This document shows positions 42,429 through 51,887 of a stretch of DNA of 64,000 bases, in pieces. The notes beneath the pieces were generated by a model. It was given only the letters and a program-made list of their open reading frames with translations, was not told the DNA's origin and made no database searches. Source of the DNA: a candidate division Zixibacteria bacterium SM23_81 (GTDB lineage Bacteria; SM23-81); contig LJUY01000001.1 of the NCBI GenBank assembly GCA_001304015.1, positions 1 to 64,000 of the forward strand. The letters are read 5' to 3'. A program made the translations under genes and the position numbers. The stretch's first letter is position 1; each line of letters starts with the position of its first letter.

Positions 42429-42710
42429 ATGCAAATGGAGAGCTTCGATCAACTTGAAGAACGAATTAATAAAGCTGTAGAGTTGGTCGGGAAATTGAGG
42501 GAGCAAAATAAGGAGCTCAGTGCTGAAAATCAGCAGCTTCAAGCCAGAATTTTAAAGCTTGAAGAGTCTCAGAAGAAACTTCAGGAGGATCAGCGAAGGC
42601 TGAAGCAGGAGGAGAAAAAGAGCAAGCAAGTTCAGGATAAACAGACGGAGATCACCACGAAGGTTAATAAGATGTTGCAGAAATTGGACATCATCGATAC
42701 TAGCCTGTGA
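42429..42710 (+). CDS. ZapB-like coiled-coil protein
   Basis: 93 residues, almost entirely a heptad-patterned coiled coil (LEERINKAVELVGKLREQNKELSAENQQLQ...). This fits ZapB/DUF904-type cell-division proteins, and zapA follows 160 bases later. ATG 42429 has GAGGTG six bases upstream; the frame stays open to 42339 but without a start signal. A role in positioning or stabilising the FtsZ ring is inferred from context. Confidence 0.65.
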   Translation: MQMESFDQLEERINKAVELVGKLREQNKELSAENQQLQARILKLEESQKKLQEDQRRLKQEEKKSKQVQDKQTEITTKVNKMLQKLDIIDTSL

Positions 42711-42869
42711 TCTTTTTATGATGTTTGAGAACCCATGAGCTGAACAACGCTGATCGTGGCGCCGGAACGATAAGGGGTTTTCTCTCTGATTCGAAAAGGC
42801 AGGGGGATTCACTGCGAATTTCTGGACAGCAACCCTGCTGATGATTCTCTTCCAATTTTTAGACCAGCT

Positions 42870-43166
42870 ATGATGAAAGAAAAGCATACGGTGAAAGTCA
42901 ACATCTTCGGAAGTGAATATCCCATAAAGAGTGAGGCAGATCCGGAGTATGTAAAAAGGGTGGCTAAGTATGTGGATCGGAAAATGCGGGAAATCTCAGA
43001 TAAGGTCGACATCCGATCGGCATCGAAGGTAGCCATCTTGGCTGCGTTGAACATCACCGATGAGTTATTTCGAGAAAAAGCCGATAAAGATAAGACATTT
43101 GCTGAAGTTGAGGATCGGACTGCCGAGCTGGCCGAATGGCTGAAGAAGGCCTTGCGTACTCCCTGA
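42870..43166 (+). CDS. zapA: cell division protein ZapA
   Basis: 98 residues, the normal size. The N-terminal globular part (KVNIFGSEYPIKSEADPEYVKRVAKYVDRKM) matches ZapA, with a C-terminal coiled coil. ZapA bundles FtsZ filaments at mid-cell. A 6S-like RNA lies between zapA and rny, an arrangement known from Deltaproteobacteria. Confidence 0.9.
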   Translation: MMKEKHTVKVNIFGSEYPIKSEADPEYVKRVAKYVDRKMREISDKVDIRSASKVAILAALNITDELFREKADKDKTFAEVEDRTAELAEWLKKALRTP

Positions 43167-43234
43167 TCCCGGGTCGACAAAGGAAGAGAATGATCAATTC
43201 GACTCACTGACTCTCAGGTAGGTTTTGAGAAGCT

Positions 43235-43371
43235 AAAATCCCCGCCACTGTCGCGGCAATGAGAAGCTTTGAGCCTTGATCCAAGTGGGATTCCAGCGAT
43301 GAAAAACACCGTTTCGGTTGGATCAGGGTTTAAGGGCTCAAGCGTCTGGGAATGAAGGGTGGGGCTTTTTT
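43235..43371 (+). ncRNA. ssrS: probable 6S RNA (ssrS-like)
   Basis: A rod-like RNA of about 137 bases. The closing stem AAAATCCCCGCC (43235-43246) pairs with GGTGGGGCTTTT (43358-43369) with one mismatch, and more Ts follow as a terminator. The apical stem CCTTGATCCAA (43274-43284) pairs with TTGGATCAGGG (43318-43328) at all 11 positions. Largely unpaired strands between the stems make the central bubble by which 6S RNA mimics an open promoter and holds sigma70 RNA polymerase. Location between zapA and rny supports the call. It is shorter than E. coli 6S. Confidence 0.6.
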
Positions 43372-43424
43372 ATTGCCAGCCCGTTCGGTGGTGGTGGTGC
43401 CGTCTATAGATGGAGGGAAAGGAT

Positions 43425-44987
43425 ATGGAAAATGCGCAGCTTTTGGGTTTGTTTCCCTTGGTGGGCATGCTGTTTTTCCTGTTGGGGTGGTACGTCAGCA
43501 GGAGAATCAGTGAGGGCAAGGTAAGCAAGGCTGAGAGGTTAGCCAAGAGGATCATCACCGATGCTGAAAAGGAAGCGGAAATTAAGGTTCGCGAGGCCAA
43601 ATTGGAGGCAAAGGACGAGTGGTATAAGGCCAAGATGAAATTCGAGCAGGAAACCCAAGAGAAACGGGTCGAGATCCAGCGTCTGGAAAGAAAGCTCGCT
43701 GAGAGGGAATCGAACCTGGATCGAAAAGTGGATATTCTCAGCAAGAAAGAAAAGGAGAACCAGGCCCGAGAGAAGAATATTGTGGCACGGGAACGAGCGG
43801 TTCGGGCAAAGGACGCCGAGCTATCTCGTCTCATCGAGGATCAGAACAGGCAGCTGGAGCGCATTGCTGGCATGACCAGCGATGAGGCCAAGCAGTTGCT
43901 CATGAGCAACCTGGAGACCCAGGCACGCAGAGAGGCGGCTCAGCTGGTTAAAGATATCAAAGACAAGGCTCAAATGACCGCCGATAAAGAGGCTAAAGAA
44001 GTTATCGTATCCTCTATCCAGCGGTGCGCTGCCGATCACACCGTGGAGTCCACCGTCTCAGTGGTTTCCCTGCCCAATGACGAGATGAAGGGCCGGATCA
44101 TCGGAAGGGAGGGACGGAACATCAGGTCCTTCGAGACGGCTACTGGAATAGACGTCATCGTTGACGACACACCCGAGGCTGTCATTCTATCTGGCTATGA
44201 TCCCATTCGCCGAGAGGTCGCCAAAATGGCCCTGGAGAGGCTGATTCTTGACGGGCGTATCCATCCTGGCCGCATTGAGGAGACGGTGACTAAGGCTGAG
44301 AGAGACATGGAAGCCATCATCTTGGAGACGGGCGAACAAGCCTGTTTTGATGTGGGTGTCGATGGGCTCCATCCGGAGATCATCAAACTTTTAGGACGAT
44401 TGCGATATCGAACCAGCTACGGGCAGAACGTCTTACAGCACAGCAAAGAGGTGTCTACCTTAGCAAGCTTAATGGCTGCAGAACTTGATCTTGACAGCAA
44501 ACTGGCCAAAAGAGCGGGCTTGCTCCATGATATCGGGAAAGCTGTGGATCGCTACACCGAGGGAACTCACAGCCAGATTGGGTACGAGATCGCGCAAAAA
44601 TATGGCGAGGACCCTGTGGTGCTGAACTCAATTTTAGCCCATCATGAAGACGTAGCTCCGTCCTCCTTGATCTCCGTGCTGGTTCAGGCAGCAGACGCTG
44701 TCTCAGGAGCTCGTCCGGGGGCTCGGCGTGAGACGCTGGAGGGATACATCAAGAGACTAGAGAGACTTGAGGAGCTGGCCGATTCTTTTCGCGGTGTGGG
44801 CAAAGCTTACGCCATCCAAGCGGGGCGGGAAATTCGCGTCATGGTGGAGCAAGAAAAGGTCGATGATGCTCAGGCAACGGAACTGGCAGAGGAGATAGCC
44901 CAGAAGATTCAAGCCGAGATGGAGTATCCTGGGCAGATTAAGGTTACGGTTATTCGCGAGGTCCGAGCCGTGGGATATGCCAAATAG
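43425..44987 (+). CDS. rny: ribonuclease Y
   Basis: 520 residues. An N-terminal membrane helix ([19 protein letters not shown]) is followed by a long coiled coil (30-200), a KH domain ([15 protein letters not shown]) and the HD domain (HSKEVSTLA...LLHDIGKA). RNase Y is a membrane-bound endoribonuclease that starts mRNA decay. GGAGG (43412-43416) precedes ATG 43425. ymdB follows by about 80 bases, the usual pairing. Confidence 0.96.
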   Translation: MENAQLLGLFPLVGMLFFLLGWYVSRRISEGKVSKAERLAKRIITDAEKEAEIKVREAKLEAKDEWYKAKMKFEQETQEKRVEIQRLERKLAERESNLDRKVDILSKKEKENQAREKNIVARERAVRAKDAELSRLIEDQNRQLERIAGMTSDEAKQLLMSNLETQARREAAQLVKDIKDKAQMTADKEAKEVIVSSIQRCAADHTVESTVSVVSLPNDEMKGRIIGREGRNIRSFETATGIDVIVDDTPEAVILSGYDPIRREVAKMALERLILDGRIHPGRIEETVTKAERDMEAIILETGEQACFDVGVDGLHPEIIKLLGRLRYRTSYGQNVLQHSKEVSTLASLMAAELDLDSKLAKRAGLLHDIGKAVDRYTEGTHSQIGYEIAQKYGEDPVVLNSILAHHEDVAPSSLISVLVQAADAVSGARPGARRETLEGYIKRLERLEELADSFRGVGKAYAIQAGREIRVMVEQEKVDDAQATELAEEIAQKIQAEMEYPGQIKVTVIREVRAVGYAK

Positions 44988-45069
44988 ACCTGATACCATG
45001 CATGGTAAAAGTGGGGAGTTCGCTGCGGATCTCCCATAGCGTTTCTCTCCGGCTGGAAAGGTCATCTCC

Positions 45070-45855
45070 GTGAACATCCTGTTTATTGCCGACATCGTGG
45101 GCAAACCCGGCCGTCGAGCTGTTGCTGAAATTGTTCCTCATTTAATCTCCCAGTATAAGTTGCAACTGTGCATTGCCAATGGAGAAAACGCAGCCGGTGG
45201 CTTTGGTATCACGGAGCGGGTGATCAGAGAGCTGTGCAAAAGTGGGGTGGATGTCATAACTTCCGGCAATCATCTGTGGGACAGGAGGGAAATTTTCGAC
45301 ATTTTAGACCAGGATCCCTGTCTGCTGCGCCCGGCGAATTATCCTCCCCAGGTTCCTGGACGCGGTAGCTCCGTCTTTAGAGCGCTCGGAGATGTGCCCG
45401 TGGGAGTTTTAAACCTTCAGGGCAGGGTATTCATGCAAGAGATTGATTGCCCTTTTCGGGTAGCGGACCGTGAGTTGGAAACGTTGAGAAAGTTGACCAA
45501 AGTGATCGTCGTGGACATGCATGCCGAGGCAACTTCTGAGAAAGTGGCTATGGGCTATTACTTAGACGGCCAGGTGAGCGCTGTTATTGGCACCCATACT
45601 CATGTCCAGACAGCAGATGCTTGTATCCTGCCCGGAGGAACGGCCTACATCACCGATGCCGGGATGACCGGTCCCCATGACTCGATCATCGGCATTAAAA
45701 AAAAAGCGATTCTGAGGAGATTTCTGACCCAGTTACCCACCAGATTTGAGACAGCAACGGGCGACATCAAGCTCTGTGGTGTAGTTGTTGGGGTGGATGA
45801 GGATACGGGGAAGGCAAAGGCGGTTCATAGGTTAAGGATCAATTTAAGAGATTGA
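45070..45855 (+). CDS. ymdB: YmdB-family metallophosphoesterase
   Basis: 261 residues of the TIGR00282 calcineurin-like family: DIVGKPGR, NGENAAGGFGIT, GNHLWDRRE and GTHTHVQTAD supply the dimetal ligands. Members hydrolyse 2',3'-cyclic nucleotides and influence RNase Y-dependent RNA turnover in Bacillus. The start is GTG 45070 with GGAAAGG upstream. folD begins 26 bases after the stop. Confidence 0.93.
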   Translation: MNILFIADIVGKPGRRAVAEIVPHLISQYKLQLCIANGENAAGGFGITERVIRELCKSGVDVITSGNHLWDRREIFDILDQDPCLLRPANYPPQVPGRGSSVFRALGDVPVGVLNLQGRVFMQEIDCPFRVADRELETLRKLTKVIVVDMHAEATSEKVAMGYYLDGQVSAVIGTHTHVQTADACILPGGTAYITDAGMTGPHDSIIGIKKKAILRRFLTQLPTRFETATGDIKLCGVVVGVDEDTGKAKAVHRLRINLRD

Positions 45856-45881
45856 GATCCAGATAGATAGATGAGGGTCGC

Positions 45882-46508
45882 GTGCCAGCCCAAATCATCG
45901 ATGGTCGAAAGATTTCTCATGAAATTCGCGAAAAACTCCGCCTCCAGGTGGAGGATATAGGCAAAAAGGGTATTCACCCGGGCTTGGCCGTTATCCTGGT
46001 GGGTGAAAATCCAGCCTCCAGCACGTATGTGCGTGCAAAAGTCAAGGTCTGTGCGGAGTTGGGGATCCACTCGGAGATCCTTCGGATGCCCGCCGAAGTG
46101 ACGTTGCCGGAGATTTTGGCGGCCATTCAGGTGCTCAATGAAAGATCGGACATCCACGGTGTGTTGGTTCAACTTCCCCTTCCCACCCACTTGAAGCCGC
46201 GGCGGGTGCTAGAGGCACTGAAGCCCATCAAAGATGTTGATGGCCTTCATCCAAACAATCTAGGCCGGCTGGCAGCCGGCGATCCCCTGTTTCTGCCCTG
46301 CACCCCAGCCGGCATCCAACAGTTTTGGGCGCAGCGTCATCGTGGGCAAGTCTCTGGCGAATCTTCTCCTGGCCAAGGAAAAAGGAGCCAACGCTACCGT
46401 AACCGTGTGCCATACAGCGACCAAAGATCTGGCAGTCTACTCCCGTTCTGCAGATATTTTGGTCGTGGCCATGGGACATGCCAAGGCCATCAACGGGGAG
46501 ATGATTAA
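45882..46508 (+). CDS. folD: FolD bifunctional dehydrogenase/cyclohydrolase, 5' fragment (gene broken)
   Basis: Residues 1-147 are Fol[18 protein letters not shown] (catalytic Lys region), [22 protein letters not shown] and CTPAGIQQ. The next segment of the family, about 16 residues ending in 'VVxG', is missing. The frame then runs on as nonsense to 46508. The matching continuation [16 protein letters not shown] starts at 46324 in another frame. So about 45-50 bases appear deleted. FolD makes methenyl- and formyl-tetrahydrofolate for purine and Met-tRNA formylation pathways. GTG 45882 is the start. Confidence 0.9.
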   Translation: MPAQIIDGRKISHEIREKLRLQVEDIGKKGIHPGLAVILVGENPASSTYVRAKVKVCAELGIHSEILRMPAEVTLPEILAAIQVLNERSDIHGVLVQLPLPTHLKPRRVLEALKPIKDVDGLHPNNLGRLAAGDPLFLPCTPAGIQQFWAQRHRGQVSGESSPGQGKRSQRYRNRVPYSDQRSGSLLPFCRYFGRGHGTCQGHQRGDD

Positions 46509-46737
46509 GAAGGGTGCGGTGGTTATCGATGTGGGTATCCATCGCCAGCAGGACGAGAAAACGCCGCGGGGGTATGTGTTAGTGGGGGATGTGGACTTTC
46601 CATCGGCTCGAGAGGTGGCCTCTTGGATCACACCCGTTCCCGGAGGTGTGGGACCGATGACCATCGCCATGCTCATGACCAACACCGTCCGAGCAGCGAG
46701 GCTTCAATGGGAGGGCCACCACTCTCCGGATTCTTAG
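46324..46737 (+). CDS. folD: FolD, 3' fragment
   Basis: Carries the NADP-binding half: [36 protein letters not shown] and the C-terminal [15 protein letters not shown] signature. It has no start signal of its own (first GTG at 46342) and joins the 5' fragment in a different frame. Intact, the protein would be near the family's 290 residues. Confidence 0.88.
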   Translation, partial: FGRSVIVGKSLANLLLAKEKGANATVTVCHTATKDLAVYSRSADILVVAMGHAKAINGEMIKKGAVVIDVGIHRQQDEKTPRGYVLVGDVDFPSAREVASWITPVPGGVGPMTIAMLMTNTVRAARLQWEGHHSPDS

Positions 46738-46749
46738 TCTTCAGGGTGA

Positions 46750-47997
46750 ATGAGCATGGACGAACGACATGTGTTTAGCGTCGCCGAGCTCACTGCTCAG
46801 ATCAAGCATATTCTGGAGGCCAACCTGCCTGACCTTTGGGTGGAAGGTGAAATTTCCGATTTCACATGGCACCCCTCTGGCCACATGTACTTCTCCCTTA
46901 AAGATCCGCATGCTCAGCTACGCTGTGTCATGTGGAAATCGTACAATCAGCATCTTTTCTTCACCCCCAGAGAGGGAATGGAGGTCCAAACCCTAGGCAA
47001 GATAAGTGTTTATGAAAAGGGAGGCCAATATCAGCTGACCATCTCTCAAATGCATCCTGTGGGTTCTGGTGACCTACGGATGGCGTTCGAGAACCTGGCC
47101 AACAAATTAAGGGCAGAGGGATTATTCCGTCAAGAGCTTAAGAAGCCTTTGCCCTCCTTTCCCACATGTATTGGGGTGGTGACATCACCAGTTGGAGCAG
47201 CTTTACGGGATATAGCCGAAGTCATCTCTCGACGGTTTCCGCCAGCACGGATTCTCCTGCGGCCCGCCCTGGTTCAAGGAGCAGAGGCGGCTGAGCAAAT
47301 CGCCACAGCAATTGAGGAGCTTAATTGTGACGGTCGCGCAGAGGTAATCATCGTGGGCCGTGGTGGCGGATCACCCGAGGATCTTTGGGCATTCAATGAG
47401 GAAAGAGTGGCTCGAGCCATTTTTGCCTCCCGCGTACCGGTAATCTCTGCCGTAGGCCACGAAATTGACATGACCATCTCCGATCTGGTGGCCGATCTGC
47501 GTGCTCCAACTCCCTCGGTGGCCGGAGAGCTAGTGGTTCCTCATAAAAGGGAAGTTTTAGGGCTTTTTAACGTTTTCCATGCTCGAATGGCCAAGGCCAT
47601 GAAGGCGGGAATCGCAGCTCGGCGACACCGGTTGGATGGCCTGAGGCGCAGCCACGGAATGCGTCGCTGCGGCGATCTGATCGTTCAGTTAAAGCAGAGG
47701 ACCGATCAGATGGGAGAGCGTTTAGTAAAAGGCTGGCAAAGTCTCGTGGGACGTTGGGAAGCAGCGCTAAAGGTTCGCGCTCAACAGCTGATAGCTTTAG
47801 ACCCACAGGCGGTTTTGAGAAGGGGATACAGCGTCTGTCGGAGGCTGTCCGACATGAGAGTGGTTTCCGACGCCAGTTTTCTTCGCACCGCCGATGCCAT
47901 CGATGTGACCTTTGCTCGGGGCAAGATCGAAGGCTCGGTCCGAAAGGTTCTGCCCGGTGATCCAAGAGACAAGGCAGGGGAGTACAAGGATGGTTGA
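46750..47997 (+). CDS. xseA: exodeoxyribonuclease VII large subunit
   Basis: 415 residues. An N-terminal OB-fold (residues 5-100, VSDFTWHPSGHMYFSLKD-type) binds ssDNA. The catalytic domain shows GVVTSPVGAALRDI, GRGGGSPEDLW and SAVGHEIDMTISDLVADLRAPTPS. With XseB it degrades single-stranded DNA from both ends in repair. The 3' end overlaps xseB by eight bases. Confidence 0.95.
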   Translation: MSMDERHVFSVAELTAQIKHILEANLPDLWVEGEISDFTWHPSGHMYFSLKDPHAQLRCVMWKSYNQHLFFTPREGMEVQTLGKISVYEKGGQYQLTISQMHPVGSGDLRMAFENLANKLRAEGLFRQELKKPLPSFPTCIGVVTSPVGAALRDIAEVISRRFPPARILLRPALVQGAEAAEQIATAIEELNCDGRAEVIIVGRGGGSPEDLWAFNEERVARAIFASRVPVISAVGHEIDMTISDLVADLRAPTPSVAGELVVPHKREVLGLFNVFHARMAKAMKAGIAARRHRLDGLRRSHGMRRCGDLIVQLKQRTDQMGERLVKGWQSLVGRWEAALKVRAQQLIALDPQAVLRRGYSVCRRLSDMRVVSDASFLRTADAIDVTFARGKIEGSVRKVLPGDPRDKAGEYKDG

Positions 47998-48217
47998 GAA
48001 GAAGAGCTTCGAGGAAGCTCTGGCTCGACTGGAGGAGATCTCTGGCCAGCTGGAGTCGGGTAATCTACCCTTGGAAGATGCCCTAGCAGTCTTCGAGGAG
48101 GGCATTTCTCTGGTTAAATTCTGTGGTCGCCGCCTGCAACAGGCTGAGAGGAAAGTTGAGAGACTGTCCCAGTTACCTCCAGAGCTGGTTGAGCCACGAG
48201 ATGTGTCAAGCAGATAA
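47990..48217 (+). CDS. xseB: exodeoxyribonuclease VII small subunit
   Basis: 75 residues: SFEEALARLEEISGQLESG-x-LPLEDAL...FEEGISLVKFC, the XseB signature, followed by a helix pair. ATG 47990 has AGGGGAG nine bases upstream and overlaps the end of xseA, so the subunits are coupled. Confidence 0.94.
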   Translation: MVEKKSFEEALARLEEISGQLESGNLPLEDALAVFEEGISLVKFCGRRLQQAERKVERLSQLPPELVEPRDVSSR

Positions 48218-48237
48218 GAATTGGTGCCGAGGAGCTG

Positions 48238-49110
48238 ATGAAAATGCTGAACGTACAAGATTACCTGCGCGAAAAGTGTGCCTTGATCGATAGTCGCTTA
48301 GAGCGTCTTCTTCCTTCGGCAGAGGAGTCACCTACCTCTGTGCATCAGGCCATGCGCTATAGCGTCTTCGCGGGGGGCAAAAGACTTCGCCCCATCCTCA
48401 CTCTGGCCGCCTGCGAACTGGTAGGAGAGATGAAAGAGGATTTTCTAGACGTGGCCTGTGCTCTGGAAATGATTCACACTTACTCCTTGATACATGATGA
48501 CTTACCCTGCATGGACGATGACGATTTCCGCCGCGGCAAGCCTTCTTTACATAAAGCGTTTACCGTAGGCATCGCCGTTCTAGCCGGCGATGCCCTACAC
48601 GCCTTGGCTTTTGAAATCTTGGCCGCTAAGGCTCCGCTGGCGCTCGTTGTAGAGGTCGCTCAGGCTATCGGCTCCAGGGGCATGATTGGAGGTCAGGTTT
48701 TGGACTTGGAATCGGAGGGCAAAGAGCTTACCCCTCATCAGGTGGAGTATATTCACCAGCACAAGACAGCTTTTCTGATCAGAACTGCGGTTAGAGCTGG
48801 AGCCATCTGCGGAGGAGCTGAAGAAAAACAGTTGGCAGCCTTAACACTTTATGGGGAGCGGGTTGGTCTGGCTTTTCAGATCATAGATGATATATTAGAT
48901 GTCCGGGGCAGCTACGAGGATTTAGGCAAGGAGGTGGGAGCTGATCAGGCTAGAGAAAAAGCAACTTACCCCAAAGTCTTTGGGCTAGAGGATTCCAGAG
49001 AGATGGCGGAAAAGCTGATTCAGGAGGCGAAAGACAGCCTGGTCCCTTTCGGTCCCGACACCCACGTTCTGTCCAAGATAGCCGACTTTGTTGTACAGCG
49101 CATGGGCTAA
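48238..49110 (+). CDS. ispA: farnesyl/geranyl diphosphate synthase (polyprenyl synthetase)
   Basis: 290 residues. First Asp-rich motif DDLPCMDDDD with RRGKP, and second motif DDILD, bind the Mg-diphosphate. The GGKRLRP start of the fold is also present. It condenses IPP and DMAPP into C15 (or C20) diphosphate. It sits between xseB and dxs as in many bacteria, so isoprenoid precursor and chain synthesis are co-expressed. GAGGAG precedes the ATG. Confidence 0.93.
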   Translation: MKMLNVQDYLREKCALIDSRLERLLPSAEESPTSVHQAMRYSVFAGGKRLRPILTLAACELVGEMKEDFLDVACALEMIHTYSLIHDDLPCMDDDDFRRGKPSLHKAFTVGIAVLAGDALHALAFEILAAKAPLALVVEVAQAIGSRGMIGGQVLDLESEGKELTPHQVEYIHQHKTAFLIRTAVRAGAICGGAEEKQLAALTLYGERVGLAFQIIDDILDVRGSYEDLGKEVGADQAREKATYPKVFGLEDSREMAEKLIQEAKDSLVPFGPDTHVLSKIADFVVQRMG

Positions 49111-49132
49111 ATGCAGCAGGACACCCCAGTGG

Positions 49133-51022
49133 ATGAAGAAGCTGATGAGTACAATCTTAGAGAGCATCGATTCGCCAGCGGACCTTCGTCGACTATCCAT
49201 TCCCGAACTGGTGGTTCTGTCTGAGGAGATTCGCGAGAGAATCATCTCCGTGGTGTCCGAGCATGGTGGACATCTTGCTCCCAGTCTCGGCGCGGTGGAA
49301 TTGGCCATTGCCCTGCATTATGTTTTCGATACCCCTAGGGACAAGGTCATCTGGGATGTGGGGCACCAAGCTTATGCCCATAAGCTTCTCACTGGCCGGC
49401 GGGACACCTTTCACACACTGAGGCAGTGTGGGGGAATTAGTGGCTTTTGCAAGCGCAGCGAGAGCGAATATGATGTCTTCGATGCGGGCCATGCGTCCAC
49501 CTCGATCTCATCAGCCCTGGGGATCGCCAGCGCTCGAGATTTGGCGGGGGAGGATTTTAAGGTGGTCGCTATCATAGGCGATGGTTCTATGACCGGAGGA
49601 TTGGCTTTCGAAGGTTTGAACAATGCCGGCGCCCTGGGTCGAGACCTTATCGTCGTTCTCAACGACAATACCATGAGCATATCCAAAAACGTAGGGGCCA
49701 TCTCAACGTATATGACAGATTTGATCACCAATCCCCTCTACAATCGCCTCAAGGTAGATATCTGGGAACTGACGGGAAAGATGGCTAGTGTGGGTCAGAG
49801 AATTCGGACCCTGGTAGCCCGCTTGGAGGAAAGCGCCAAGACTTTTTTGGTGCCCGGCATGGTTTTCGAAGCGCTGGGCTTCAGATACTTTGGGCCCATT
49901 GATGGGCACAACCACACGCAACTCATCAAAACGCTGAAACATATTAAAAATTTCAAAGGTCCCATCCTGTTGCACGTGCTTACCAAGAAGGGCAAGGGTT
50001 ACAAATTCGCAGAGGAAGATGCCTCCAAATTTCACGGAATTGGTGCCTTCGAAAAACTCAACGGGACCGTAAATGCTCACCCGAAAGCTCCTTCATATAC
50101 GGAGATTTTTGGCAAGGCTATGGTTCAGCTCGCTGCCAGCAACAAAAAGGTGGTCGCCATCACGGCGGCCATGTCCATCGGGACAGGGCTCACGGCATTT
50201 GGAAAACGTTTTCCCGACCGATTTTTCGATGTGGGCATCGCAGAGCAGCATGCCGTGACCTTTGCGGCCGGACTGGCTTGTCAAGGCTATCGCCCCGTGG
50301 CGGCCATTTACTCTACTTTTCTGCAACGAGCCTTCGATCAGATTGTTCACGATGTCGCCCTGCAGGGCCTGCCTGTCGTTTTCGCCATCGATCGCGGAGG
50401 ACTGGTCGGTGAGGATGGGCCCACCCACCATGGCGTCCTGGATTTAAGCATGCTCAGACAAATACCGAACATGATCGTCATGGCTCCAGGTAACGAGGAC
50501 GAGCTCAGACACATGTTGAAGACGGCTATCCATTATGAAGAAGGACCCGTTGCCCTGAGATATCCCCGGGGGCCTGGGGTGGGCGTACCTCTCTCTTCAC
50601 GACTTCATCTCATCAAGATTGGCACTTGGGAAACCTTGCGTCAGGGATCTGATGCTGCTATCTTGGCCGTCGGTTCCATGGTCCGACCCGCCTTGGAGGC
50701 TGCCCAGCTTTTATCTAAGAATTCAGTTGAGGTTAGTGTTATAAACTGCAGATATATCAAGCCATTAGATACCAATATTCTCCGAGATGTTGCCAGCCGC
50801 TATAGTCATGTGCTGACCGTGGAGGAGAATATACTGAACGGTGGGTTTGGAGCCGCGGTGCTGGAGTTTATGGAGACGGAAGGTCTTGAAGAGACGAGAG
50901 TGATTCGAATGGGATTGCCAGATCGTTTTATCGAACAGGGCTCCAGGAATGTTCTGCTGTCCCAATTGGAATTGGACGAACAGGGGATTTCTTCTCGTCT
51001 CTTAAGGGAGTTGGGAAAATAA
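49133..51022 (+). CDS. dxs: 1-deoxy-D-xylulose-5-phosphate synthase
   Basis: 629 residues. The TPP-binding motif GDGSMTGGLAFEGLNNAG, the catalytic-domain GHNHTQL, and the DRGGLVGEDGPTHHG and C-terminal transketolase domains are all present. It catalyses the first step of the MEP isoprenoid pathway from pyruvate and glyceraldehyde 3-phosphate. I favour ATG 49133; ATG 49145 is possible, and neither has a strong Shine-Dalgarno. Its stop codon overlaps the nadK start (TAATG). Confidence 0.94.
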   Translation: MKKLMSTILESIDSPADLRRLSIPELVVLSEEIRERIISVVSEHGGHLAPSLGAVELAIALHYVFDTPRDKVIWDVGHQAYAHKLLTGRRDTFHTLRQCGGISGFCKRSESEYDVFDAGHASTSISSALGIASARDLAGEDFKVVAIIGDGSMTGGLAFEGLNNAGALGRDLIVVLNDNTMSISKNVGAISTYMTDLITNPLYNRLKVDIWELTGKMASVGQRIRTLVARLEESAKTFLVPGMVFEALGFRYFGPIDGHNHTQLIKTLKHIKNFKGPILLHVLTKKGKGYKFAEEDASKFHGIGAFEKLNGTVNAHPKAPSYTEIFGKAMVQLAASNKKVVAITAAMSIGTGLTAFGKRFPDRFFDVGIAEQHAVTFAAGLACQGYRPVAAIYSTFLQRAFDQIVHDVALQGLPVVFAIDRGGLVGEDGPTHHGVLDLSMLRQIPNMIVMAPGNEDELRHMLKTAIHYEEGPVALRYPRGPGVGVPLSSRLHLIKIGTWETLRQGSDAAILAVGSMVRPALEAAQLLSKNSVEVSVINCRYIKPLDTNILRDVASRYSHVLTVEENILNGGFGAAVLEFMETEGLEETRVIRMGLPDRFIEQGSRNVLLSQLELDEQGISSRLLRELGK

Positions 51023-51882
51023 TGCGCATTGGGATCTTAGCCAACATCCACAAGCATGAAAGCGAATCTCTGGTGCGGAAACTCATCAAATGGATCCTGG
51101 ACCAGGGGCATAAACCTCTTCTCTGGGAAGATCTGGCTTTCCTAGATAGTTATGGCGGGCTAACTCTCGCCGAAGATAAGTTTCGCCAGGAGACCGATGT
51201 AGTGGTGGCCATTGGCGGAGATGGAACGATTCTGGCAGCTGCTCGAGCTGTGGGCTTACAGGGAGTACCCATATTGGGGGTCAATCTGGGGACCTTGGGT
51301 TTTTTAGCCGAGATTGTTCCCGATAACCTTTTTATGGCCATGCAAAAGGTATTGGATGGCTCATACGATATCGATGAACGAATGCTGGTTAAAGCCCGCA
51401 TTGGAAAACGGGGAAAGTGGGAGTATGCCCTCAACGATTTGGTTATCGACAAAGGCGGTTTTTCAAGGGTCATCGGACTACACGTCCGTATCAGCGGTCA
51501 TTTCGTGGGTTCCTATACGGCCGATGGCCTGATCATCTCGACGCCCACTGGTTCCACGGCTTATTCTCTTTCAGCAGGCGGGCCTATCGTGAATCCCAAA
51601 ATGAAAGCCCTCATCGCTACCCCTATATGCCCTCATTCTCTGGCTGTTCGGCCGCTGATCATCGACACTGATGAGCTCCTGACAATCCAGGTGTACTCCG
51701 ATCATGAAATAGCCACTCTGACCATCGACGGTCAAATCGGGCGTCGGCTTCGCTCTGGAGATGTGGTTACCGCCACCATGGCTGATCGTACCGTTAAGCT
51801 GGTGCGAGTGGACTCGAAATCCTTCTACGAGATTCTAAGAACCAAACTCAAGTGGGGCATTAAGCCCGCAGTTGAAGACTAG
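51022..51882 (+). CDS. nadK: NAD kinase
   Basis: 286 residues. GGDGT (AIGGDGTILAAAR, near residue 66) and the downstream SLSAGGPIV and SLAVRPLI strands define the family. It phosphorylates NAD to NADP. ATG overlaps the dxs stop. recN follows by five bases. Confidence 0.95.
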   Translation: MRIGILANIHKHESESLVRKLIKWILDQGHKPLLWEDLAFLDSYGGLTLAEDKFRQETDVVVAIGGDGTILAAARAVGLQGVPILGVNLGTLGFLAEIVPDNLFMAMQKVLDGSYDIDERMLVKARIGKRGKWEYALNDLVIDKGGFSRVIGLHVRISGHFVGSYTADGLIISTPTGSTAYSLSAGGPIVNPKMKALIATPICPHSLAVRPLIIDTDELLTIQVYSDHEIATLTIDGQIGRRLRSGDVVTATMADRTVKLVRVDSKSFYEILRTKLKWGIKPAVED

Positions 51883-51887
51883 CGATC

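Noticed and set aside
43238-43252. Cobalamin-riboswitch-like box (CCGCCACTGT)
   Set aside because: The other conserved riboswitch boxes are absent, no B12 gene follows, and the bases take part in the closing stem of the 6S-like RNA.
40940-46340. Programmed ribosome bypassing in pheT and folD
   Set aside because: Bypassing skips extra mRNA; here coding sequence is missing from the DNA, so bypassing could not restore the proteins.
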